From the NCBI GenBank assembly GCA_038244055.1, contig JBBRTW010000500.1, forward strand, positions 1 to 5,005: a stretch of 5,005 nt of DNA, written 5' to 3'. A program made the position numbers and the translations under genes. Source of the stretch: DASPKW01 sp038244055 (GTDB lineage Bacteria > Planctomycetota > Phycisphaerae > Tepidisphaerales > Tepidisphaeraceae). Below the pieces are notes generated by a model, which saw only the letters and a list, made by a program, of their open reading frames with translations, was not told the origin of the DNA and searched no databases. Positions 1-4,982 of the stretch are shown piece after piece; the stretch's first letter is position 1; every line of letters starts with the position of its first letter.

Positions 1-498
1 CTCGATGAGCTTCAGGTGCTTGAGCAGCTCATCGAACAGGGCCTGCCCCTCCTTCGCCCGCATCGCATCGAGCTTGGCGATCGCTTTCTTCGAGAGCTCG
101 CGGATGGTCGGCCCGTGCCGCTCGATCTCATCGGATTCATCGCGCGGCTCCTGGCAGACGCCCGGCAGTTGCAGCAGCGCGCCCAAGTCGATCTTGAGAT
201 CGCCGTTGAGGCCTTTGATCTTCTGGAGCTGATCGAGATAGGCGGTTAGGGCCTGCGTATTGATCAGGTAGGCCGCCTCGGCCGACTCGGTGCGCATCTT
301 GAGGATGTAGGTGATCGATCCGCGCCCAAGCTGCTCGCGGAGCATCGTCTCCAGCTCCGGCTCCAGGCCCGAGACCATGTCCGGCAGCTTGATGACCGCT
401 TTGAAAAAGCGGTTGTTCAGCGAGCGGATTTCAACGGAATAATGCGTTCCGTTGCGCTCGGCGTTGGCATCACCAAAGCCAGTCATACTGACGATCAT
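1..498 (-). CDS. yicC: YicC family endoribonuclease, N-terminal 166 residues (3' end outside window)
   Basis: The reading frame is open from the ATG at 498 to the window edge and gives the first 166 residues of a YicC protein; E. coli YicC has 287, so roughly 40% is missing. The start reads MIVSMTGFGDA, the family's hallmark N-terminus (M-I-x-S-M-T-G-F-G). It is followed by EIRSLNNRFF, the LEPELETMLREQLGRGSI stretch matching E. coli SLEPVVRERIRSRLTRGKV, LLQLPGV, and EGQAL near residue 153. YicC proteins are cytoplasmic endoribonucleases reported to act in RNA turnover. I see no convincing Shine-Dalgarno sequence; an ATG at codon 5 is an alternative but would remove conserved residues. The gene lies 50 nt downstream of secG on the same strand and is probably cotranscribed. 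Guanylate kinase (gmk) often follows yicC and may lie just beyond the left edge. Confidence 0.93.
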   Translation of the reverse strand, partial: MIVSMTGFGDANAERNGTHYSVEIRSLNNRFFKAVIKLPDMVSGLEPELETMLREQLGRGSITYILKMRTESAEAAYLINTQALTAYLDQLQKIKGLNGDLKIDLGALLQLPGVCQEPRDESDEIERHGPTIRELSKKAIAKLDAMRAKEGQALFDELLKHLKLIE

Positions 499-548
499 GG
501 GCGGCTCGATTGCTTGCGAACTTCGGAGGTACGGGAATTCGATATGAA

Positions 549-1238
549 CTACTTGGGGGCCGGTTTGGTCACGGGCTTGGTTGCGGGAGTTGCGGGAGTG
601 CCCGTCGCGGGAGTGCCCGTCGCGGGGGCGGCCGTCGCGGGAGCTCCTGTCGCCGGAGTTCCTGTAGCGGGCGTGCCTCTGGGCGCTTCTGGCGCGGGGG
701 TTGCCGGTGTGGCCGGTGTCGGAGTAGGAGCGGCCGGCGTGCCTGTGGCAGGAGCACCCGTTGCGGGAGTGCCCGTTGCGGGCGCGCTGGTCGCGGGGGT
801 CGTGGCGGGTTTGCTCGTCGGAGTCGTCGCCGGCGTATTTGTGTTCGTGCCCGTGGCAGGCGTGCCGGTCGTCGCGCCGGTGTTGGTCGATCCCGTGCCC
901 GGCTTGGGAGTCGTGCCATCCCCGGTCGTCTGCCCGGCCGGCGTTCCGGTCTTACCGGTGGATGCAACCGCGTTGGGATCGCGGGCCATCAGGTTCAGGA
1001 TCACGCCCAGCACCAGGAAGATCCCGAAGATGATGCTCGTCGCCCAGGTCAGCACATCGCCCGTCTTCGAGCCGAAAGCGGTGTTTCCGCCCCCGCCCCC
1101 AAACGCGCTGGCCAGCCCGCCGCCCCGACCCTTCTGGATCAGGATGATCAGGATCAAGAGCAGGGACACGATCACGAAGAGCGTGATAAACAGCCCCATA
1201 AAAGCGCTGTGCCAACCTGATGCTGCGAGGAGGTTCAT
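549..1238 (-). CDS. secG: Preprotein translocase subunit SecG with long Thr/Pro/Ala/Gly-rich C-terminal tail
   Basis: This 229-residue protein is a small SecG core with a very long tail. SecG is the accessory membrane subunit of the SecYEG translocon. The core has a transmembrane helix at about residues 15-34, the conserved loop ILIQKGRGGGLASAFGGGGG (33-52) followed by NTAFGSKTGD (comparable to E. coli LQQGKGADMGASFGAGA), and a second helix at about 62-83. Typical SecG is 75-120 residues, so the core ends near 86. The remaining ~143 residues are low complexity, dominated by TPATG and APATG pentads, with two lysines near the C-terminus. SecG has both ends outside the cytoplasm in E. coli, so the tail should be periplasmic; its role is unknown. 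The ATG at 1238 has no clear Shine-Dalgarno sequence; ATG at codon 14 (1199) is possible but sits at the edge of helix 1. Upstream tpiA and downstream yicC share the strand. Confidence 0.93.
   Translation of the reverse strand: MNLLAASGWHSAFMGLFITLFVIVSLLLILIILIQKGRGGGLASAFGGGGGNTAFGSKTGDVLTWATSIIFGIFLVLGVILNLMARDPNAVASTGKTGTPAGQTTGDGTTPKPGTGSTNTGATTGTPATGTNTNTPATTPTSKPATTPATSAPATGTPATGAPATGTPAAPTPTPATPATPAPEAPRGTPATGTPATGAPATAAPATGTPATGTPATPATKPVTKPAPK
580..800. repeat. Degenerate 15-bp tandem repeat encoding the SecG tail
   Basis: On the plus strand the unit is about GTCGCGGGAGTGCCC, one per five codons (GTPAT read on the minus strand). The clearest copies run at 580-680, with a second block at about 738-800, separated by a less regular Pro/Ala-rich stretch. 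Copies differ mainly at third codon positions and by Thr/Ala swaps, so the peptide pattern is better kept than the DNA. The period matches the protein repeat, so this is coding repeat expansion rather than an independent element. Confidence 0.8.
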
Positions 1239-1284
1239 GAGTGTCTCGAACGGGCTTTCAACCCTGCAAAAATCCTACTTCGGT

Positions 1285-1312
1285 GGCATGGGTAAGTTCT
1301 CTTACCCGTGCC
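1285..1312. repeat. Hairpin-forming dispersed repeat between tpiA and secG
   Basis: GGCATGGGTAAG (1285-1296) and CTTACCCGTGCC (1301-1312) are inverted copies over 12 positions around the loop TTCT. One position is imperfect (T1289 opposite G1308), a wobble in plus-strand RNA and an A-C mismatch in a minus-strand transcript. The 15-mer GGTGGCATGGGTAAG at 1282-1296 recurs exactly at 4952-4966, which points to a dispersed family. It lies 34 nt downstream of the tpiA stop. Read along the operon strand it is not followed directly by a T run, so it is not a convincing intrinsic terminator for tpiA. Confidence 0.8.
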
Positions 1313-1346
1313 TTCTCTTTTGTCTGTCCAGTCAAGAATCAATTCT

Positions 1347-2096
1347 TCACTTGGCCGCATTCACAATCGACAGAAACGAATCCGCCTTCAGCGCTGCGCC
1401 GCCGATCAATCCGCCATCCACATCCGGCTGCGTCAGCAGCCCTTTGGCGTTATCCGGCTTCATGCTACCGCCATACTGGATTCTCACCTTGTCGGCGAAA
1501 TCCTTGTTCCACATCTTGCCGAGCGTCTGGCGGATGAAGGCATGCACTTCCTGCGCCTGCGCATCGGTGGCGCTTCGGCCGGTATTGATCGCCCAGACTG
1601 GCTCATATGCGATCACCAGCCGCGCCGGGTCGGTAATCTCCGCCGGCTTGAGTTCCTTAATCTGCGCCTCGCAAATGGCCAGGGTCTGGTTCGCATCGCG
1701 CTCTTCCAGCTTCTCGCCGACGCAATGCACCAGGATCAATCCGCCGGCATAGACGGCCGACGCCTTTTTGCCGACCAGTTCGGGCGTCTCCTTAAGCACA
1801 TGCCGGCGCTCGCTGTGGCCGGTCAGGACGAACTTCACGCCCAGGTCCTTGAGCATGTCGATCGAAATCTCGCCCGTGAAGGCTCCGCCCTTTTCGAAAT
1901 ACACATCCTGCGATCCCAGCAATACGCTCGACCCGCCCAGCGCCTGACCGACCGCATCGATGTAGACAAACGGCACCGCAACCCCGGTCTGTACGCCCGA
2001 AGCCGGCGCGCCGGCCGCGACGCCCTTGGCCAGTTCAATGGCCGAGGCTTTGGTCGTATTCATCTTCCAGTTGCCCGCGACAAACTTCGTACGCAT
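1347..2096 (-). CDS. tpiA: Triosephosphate isomerase
   Basis: The enzyme interconverts dihydroxyacetone phosphate and glyceraldehyde 3-phosphate in glycolysis and gluconeogenesis, in the cytoplasm. With the ATG at 2096 the protein is 249 residues, the normal size for the family. Catalytic groups are present: Asn9 and Lys11 in AGNWKMN, His94 in LTGHSERR, and Glu165 in AYEPVWAI. Phosphate-binding loops appear as YGGSMKPDNA (208-217) and DGGLIGGAAL (227-236). The mobile loop 6 reads PVWAINTGRSAT, with Asn171 where Gly is commonest. The open frame extends to a TTG at 2111, but the ATG at 2096 is preferred: GGAAGG lies 7 nt upstream and the protein then begins MRTKFVAGNWKMN as in other family members. 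The gene lies 222 nt downstream of aroF and 108 nt upstream of secG. Confidence 0.97.
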   Translation of the reverse strand: MRTKFVAGNWKMNTTKASAIELAKGVAAGAPASGVQTGVAVPFVYIDAVGQALGGSSVLLGSQDVYFEKGGAFTGEISIDMLKDLGVKFVLTGHSERRHVLKETPELVGKKASAVYAGGLILVHCVGEKLEERDANQTLAICEAQIKELKPAEITDPARLVIAYEPVWAINTGRSATDAQAQEVHAFIRQTLGKMWNKDFADKVRIQYGGSMKPDNAKGLLTQPDVDGGLIGGAALKADSFLSIVNAAK

Positions 2097-2103
2097 GTTC
2101 GAA

Positions 2104-2109
2104 CCTTCC
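2104..2109 (-). promoter_or_regulatory. Ribosome binding site of tpiA
   Basis: GGAAGG on the minus strand sits 7 nt before the ATG at 2096. It decides the start against the TTG at 2111, because the site would lie inside the coding region if the TTG were used. Confidence 0.75.
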
Positions 2110-2214
2110 AAATCAGATGACCATGAAAATCACGATAGGCCACACATAGGCCGGGCGAGATTCTGGCCATCGCATCGCAAACTTCAATTCACTTGGCCGC
2201 CATCGGCACATTCA

Positions 2215-2239
2215 GTAGCACGGGCATCCTGCCCGTGTT
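2215..2239 (+). repeat. Hairpin repeat, left copy of an inverted pair
   Basis: CACGGGCA (2219-2226), loop TCC, TGCCCGTG (2230-2237) form a perfect 8-bp stem. The copy with flanks begins GTAG and ends TT. It matches the reverse complement of the copy at 2288-2312 apart from three changes: two form a compensated stem pair and one lies in the loop. The spacer between tpiA and aroF holds both copies, facing opposite ways, like a REP doublet. Confidence 0.8.
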
Positions 2240-2287
2240 CGCCATTTTCTTACTGAAAAAACGGCGTTTTCTCTATTCCGCACTTTC

Positions 2288-2312
2288 AACATGGGCAAGA
2301 TGCCCATGCTAC
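2288..2312 (-). repeat. Hairpin repeat, right copy of the inverted pair, just downstream of aroF
   Basis: CATGGGCA (2290-2297), loop AGA, TGCCCATG (2301-2308) form a perfect 8-bp stem. Read on the minus strand it is GTAGCATGGGCATCTTGCCC followed by ATGTT, parallel to the copy at 2215-2239. The stem starts 10 nt after the aroF stop codon, so it could stabilise or attenuate the end of the aroF transcript, but no T run follows that would make it a clear intrinsic terminator. Confidence 0.8.
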
Positions 2313-2318
2313 AAATCA

Positions 2319-3374
2319 TCACACTCCCGCAGGCTCGGCCGCCTCGGCGAATTCTCGCTTCCAGATGCCCGCAACCTGCCGTAACTGGCCCATCAATTCC
2401 TTAAATGTCTCCGGCAGCAGCGCCTGCGGGCCATCGCACAGCGCCTCGCTCGGGCAGTAATGCACTTCCACGATAATCCCATGCGCCCCGGCCGCCATTC
2501 CTGCCAGAGCCAGCGCGCCGACGAAATCTCGCTTACCGGCCGCGTGGCTCGGATCGACGATGATCGGCAGATGGCTCCACTGCCGCGCCACCGGAACCGA
2601 ACTGATATCCATCGAATAGCGAATCGAATCCTCGAAGGTCTTGATCCCGCGCTCGCAGAGAATCACGCCGCGATTCCCCTGGCTCAAGACATACTCGGCC
2701 GAAAGCAGCCAATCCTTCACCGTCGCCGCCAATCCGCGCTTGAGCAGCACCGCCTTGCGCGTCTTGCCCACCTCGCGGAGAAGATCGAAGTTCTGCATGT
2801 TCCGCGCCCCGATCTGGAAGCAATCCACATACTTTTCCATCATCTCGACCTGCCGCGTATCCATCACTTCCACGCAGATCGGCATCCCCAGTTCATCTCC
2901 GCAGGCCCGCATCCATTTCAGGGCCGGCTCGCCATGCCCCTGGAAGGAGTAGGGGGATGTCCGCGGCTTGAAAACCCCGCCCCGCAATACCGTCGCCCCA
3001 CCCTCGCGCACCTGACGCGCGATCCTGTAGAGCATCTCCTCATTCTCGACCGCGCACGGCCCCGAGATGCAGACCGCATGATGCCCGCCCACTTTCACGA
3101 TGGGTGTGCTGCCCCCGCCGATTTCCACCACCGAGTCTTCCTCGTGGAATTCCCGGCTGGCCAGCTTGTACGGCTTCATGATCGGGACGACTTTTTCCAC
3201 TCCATCCAGCGAGGCCAGGTGCATCTGGTCGATGACCCCTTCTTCACCCACGGCCCCGATGACCGTGCGATAGCGCCCGCGCGAGAGATGAGCCTTGGCC
3301 CCCATGCGCTCGATCTCGCCGACCACCCGGTCGATGGCGCTGCTATCCGCGCCGTTATTCATCACAATGATCAA
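2319..3374 (-). CDS. aroF: 3-deoxy-7-phosphoheptulonate (DAHP) synthase, type I beta with N-terminal regulatory-type domain
   Basis: The enzyme condenses phosphoenolpyruvate with erythrose 4-phosphate, the first step of the shikimate pathway to aromatic amino acids. The 351 residues align along their length with the Thermotoga-type enzyme (about 340). Residues 1-70 form the ferredoxin-like domain (MIIVMNNGAD...MKPYKLASREFH), which in Thermotoga mediates feedback inhibition by aromatic amino acids; whether it does here is inference. The barrel shows the expected metal ligands: Cys107 in SGPCAVE, His277 in VDPSHAAGKRD, Glu303 in IIVEVH, and Asp314 in ALCDGPQ. Substrate-binding motifs include VLRGGVFKPRTSPYSFQG (129-146), QIGARNMQNF, LLKRG, and LCERG. 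The start is a TTG at 3374 with GAGGAG 7 nt upstream; the next ATG (codon 5) would cut off the first beta strand. The gene is divergent from the TPR gene. Confidence 0.97.
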   Translation of the reverse strand: MIIVMNNGADSSAIDRVVGEIERMGAKAHLSRGRYRTVIGAVGEEGVIDQMHLASLDGVEKVVPIMKPYKLASREFHEEDSVVEIGGGSTPIVKVGGHHAVCISGPCAVENEEMLYRIARQVREGGATVLRGGVFKPRTSPYSFQGHGEPALKWMRACGDELGMPICVEVMDTRQVEMMEKYVDCFQIGARNMQNFDLLREVGKTRKAVLLKRGLAATVKDWLLSAEYVLSQGNRGVILCERGIKTFEDSIRYSMDISSVPVARQWSHLPIIVDPSHAAGKRDFVGALALAGMAAGAHGIIVEVHYCPSEALCDGPQALLPETFKELMGQLRQVAGIWKREFAEAAEPAGV

Positions 3375-3526
3375 AACTCGACTCCTCTATCGCACATGCC
3401 GCATGCAAGACAAATAATTTCGCCGCCGCCCGGCGATCGGGTATAGTGACCTTACTCCCAAGCCCGTTTGGGTTTAGGAACGGTCAGCTTTCAATTCGGA
3501 GAGCGGAAAGCCCGCTATCTTAGACC
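3375..3526. promoter_or_regulatory. Divergent intergenic region between aroF and the TPR gene
   Basis: This 152-nt spacer should hold promoters for both directions. On the plus strand TATAGT (3442-3447) resembles a -10 box, but the sequence 17 nt upstream (TTCGCC) is a poor -35, so the call is weak. A small hairpin, AGCGG / CCGCT (3502-3506 and 3512-3516), lies just before the plus-strand ATG. No clear Shine-Dalgarno sequence precedes that ATG. For aroF I see no convincing promoter boxes. No operator was recognised. Confidence 0.35.
3382..3387 (-). promoter_or_regulatory. Ribosome binding site of aroF, supporting a TTG start
   Basis: GAGGAG on the minus strand is 7 nt from the TTG at 3374, an ideal distance. 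It is 19 nt from the in-frame ATG at codon 5, which is too far, so the TTG is chosen. Confidence 0.8.
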
Positions 3527-4765
3527 ATGAAGGCCTCCCAAACAAGGGATCGACGGACATTTGACGCAATCTTGCGTGAGCCTCCCCCCGCGCGCCGCCC
3601 TTTTCCTTCCGGCGAACCGCACCGAAGCCTTAAGTTTTTAGTTTTTAGTTTTCTTTGCACGCTCTCCCTGGCCCTGGCCGCCTCCACCCTCGCCGAACCG
3701 ATCACGCAAGACCAGGCCGCCGACCTCGGCCGCCGCATCCAGGCCAGTTTCGCCGCCGGCGACCCCGCCGTTTTCAATGAGGCCTTCGACGATGCCACGC
3801 TCGTCCAGTGGGCGCTGGCCGGCTATCCGATCAAGGACCAGCAATCCCGCGAGATGGCCGAGGGCATCAAAGTCGGCAAAGACCTCGCCAATCGCATCGT
3901 CAAAACCGTCTCCGAAGGCGGCACCTATCGCCTCCTCCGCATCGACACCTCCAAGCCCGTTCCCACGCCCATCTTCCGCCTGCTATCCCAGGGCAGCCTC
4001 AACTACCACCGCCTCCGCCTGGCCCGCGATGCCACCGGCGCGATCCGCATCGTCGATGTCGAGGTCTTCATCTCCGGCGAGCCCATCAGCGCCACCATGC
4101 GCCGGCTCCTCCTCCCGGCGCTGGTCGAGGCGCAAAAGGGCAAGGCCGATGATGTCGTCAAACCGCTCCAGGATGTCGCCGCCATGCAGCGCGTCGCGGC
4201 CGGGGGGGATTACAACATGGCCCTCGATCTCTGGTCCAAACTCCCCCAATCCCTCCGCAATGAGAAAGCCCTCCAACTCTCCCGCCTCCAGTACGCCCAG
4301 AAGGTCAGCCCGGAGAAATACGCCATCGCCACCGCCGATTTTGAGAAAACCTTCCCCAACGATCCGGTTCTGGACCTGATCCGCATCTACTCCCTGTCGG
4401 CCGCCCGGAATTACGACCAGGCCCTGGCGGCCGTCGATCGCCTCGACCTCTATGTCCAGGACCCCTACCTCGACCTCTTCCGCGCCCAGAACTACGCGGC
4501 CCAGAAGAATGTCGCCAAGGCCCAGGAGACCTTTGATAAACTCCTCAGATACGACCCCACCTGCGAGCGCGCCTGGGGCGGTGTGCTGGTGATCGCCCTC
4601 AACAAAAAAGACTTCCAGCACACGGCCGAACTCCTCAACGCCCGCGAAAGAGCCACCGGCAAATCTCTGCCGATCGAAACCATCGAAAAGGCGAAGGAAT
4701 TCGCCCCGTTCATCAAGTCCCCCGAATACCAGAAATGGAAAGATAGCCGAAAAGGCACCCCGTAA
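3527..4765 (+). CDS. Exported tetratricopeptide-repeat protein of unknown function
   Basis: The 412-residue product has an unusual Arg/Pro-rich leader of about 33 residues, then a good signal peptide: basic HRSLK, hydrophobic core at about 37-52 (FLVFSFLCTLSLALAA), and likely cleavage after Ala56 (STLA-EP). It should therefore be periplasmic or extracellular. No lipobox is evident. Residues 57-200 form an unassigned alpha/beta region with a helix (LGRRIQASFAAGDPAVFNEAFD) and strands ending in IRIVDVEVFISGEPISATM; an NTF2-like fold is conceivable but unproven. Residues about 215-378 are helical repeats of TPR type; the clearest begin near 283 (DLIRIYSLSAARNYDQALAAVDRL), 317 (DLFRAQNYAAQKNVAKAQETFDKLL) and 348. 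Such repeats bind other proteins. No catalytic motif is visible. No good Shine-Dalgarno sequence precedes the ATG at 3527; a TTG at codon 16 (3572) is an alternative start and would shorten the leader. Confidence 0.85.
   Translation: MKASQTRDRRTFDAILREPPPARRPFPSGEPHRSLKFLVFSFLCTLSLALAASTLAEPITQDQAADLGRRIQASFAAGDPAVFNEAFDDATLVQWALAGYPIKDQQSREMAEGIKVGKDLANRIVKTVSEGGTYRLLRIDTSKPVPTPIFRLLSQGSLNYHRLRLARDATGAIRIVDVEVFISGEPISATMRRLLLPALVEAQKGKADDVVKPLQDVAAMQRVAAGGDYNMALDLWSKLPQSLRNEKALQLSRLQYAQKVSPEKYAIATADFEKTFPNDPVLDLIRIYSLSAARNYDQALAAVDRLDLYVQDPYLDLFRAQNYAAQKNVAKAQETFDKLLRYDPTCERAWGGVLVIALNKKDFQHTAELLNARERATGKSLPIETIEKAKEFAPFIKSPEYQKWKDSRKGTP
3633..3653 (+). repeat. Tandem heptamer AGTTTTT inside the signal-peptide coding region
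   Basis: Three direct 7-bp copies occur: AGTTTTT (3633-3639), AGTTTTT (3640-3646), AGTTTTC (3647-3653). Their 21 bp span codons 36-43 and supply most of the first half of the hydrophobic core (FLVFSF). The run is strikingly AT-rich inside a GC-rich gene. Confidence 0.75.
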
Positions 4766-4780
4766 CTCCAGATTACCGCG

Positions 4781-4922
4781 CAGGGCAATCGCATGTGGCA
4801 AGAAGTGGGCAACAATTGCGGATTTCGGATTTCGGATTGTGGATTGAAATGCGGTTTTCAATCCGCAATCCGCAATCCACAATCCGAAATCGATGCGATA
4901 GGAGTTACATGCGATTGCCCTG
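4781..4922. mobile_element. 142-bp nested inverted-repeat element, MITE-like
   Basis: CAGGGCAATCGCATGT (4781-4796) is matched by its exact reverse complement ACATGCGATTGCCCTG (4907-4922), a perfect 16-bp terminal inverted repeat. Inside is a second perfect inverted repeat of 19 bp, GATTTCGGATTGTGGATTG (4828-4846) against 4873-4891. The element has no coding potential of its own and starts 15 nt after the stop codon of the TPR gene. Size, terminal repeats and lack of a gene fit a non-autonomous miniature element. A large structured repeat of another kind is the main alternative. The structure is certain; the mobile interpretation is inference. Confidence 0.55.
4818..4892. repeat. Inverted arrays of 7-bp GGATT units forming the core of the element
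   Basis: The left array has four heptads: GCGGATT, TCGGATT, TCGGATT, GTGGATT (4818-4845). The right array has four complementary heptads: AATCCGC, AATCCGC, AATCCAC, AATCCGA (4860-4887). The best pairing is 19 bp with a 26-nt loop. A shorter alternative hairpin pairs GGATTGAAA (4841-4849) with TTTCAATCC (4856-4864). Read on the minus strand the array spells the peptide IRNPKSAI, a string I recall from spurious ORFs in many environmental genomes, which suggests a widespread repeat type. Confidence 0.85.
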
Positions 4923-4951
4923 GATTATCGTTGGCATGGATATAGATGGTT

Positions 4952-4982
4952 GGTGGCATGGGTAAGGCTCTCTGACCATACC
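4952..4982. repeat. Degenerate second copy of the GGTGGCATGGGTAAG hairpin repeat
   Basis: The first 15 bases (4952-4966) are identical to 1282-1296. The right half, CTCTGACCATACC (4970-4982), has diverged, so it pairs only partly with the left arm. Together with the 142-bp element it fills the gene-free end of the window. Bases 4983-5005 hold nothing I recognise. Confidence 0.65.

Noticed and set aside
1285..1312. Intrinsic terminator
   Set aside because: A T-rich stretch follows only on the plus strand, where no gene ends; on the operon strand no T run follows directly, and the sequence recurs elsewhere as a repeat.
442..1752. Long plus-strand frame of 436 codons rich in VAGVPVAG repeats
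   Set aside because: It is the antisense of the secG tail and tpiA, both clear genes by homology; the peptide repeat merely mirrors the secG repeat.
2256..2272. Terminator-like AAAAC / GTTTT stem between the two hairpin repeats
   Set aside because: The stem is only about five mostly A-T pairs, too weak to call.
2193..2384. Small plus-strand ORF reading STGILPV
   Set aside because: It is the translation of the dispersed hairpin repeat and runs into the antisense of aroF.
2460..3446. Plus-strand frame of 328 codons
   Set aside because: It lies antisense to aroF, whose catalytic motifs are all present; the product is His/Arg/Pro-rich with no domain.
3983..4882. Minus-strand frame of 299 codons
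   Set aside because: It is antisense to the TPR gene, and its N-terminus is the translated heptad repeat (IRNPKSAI), a usual artefact.
4818..4892. CRISPR array
   Set aside because: Units are 7 bp, contiguous and inverted, with no spacers and no cas genes.
4781..4922. Integron attC site
   Set aside because: The paired arms lack the GTTRRRY and RYYYAAC core sites, and no integrase or cassette array is visible.
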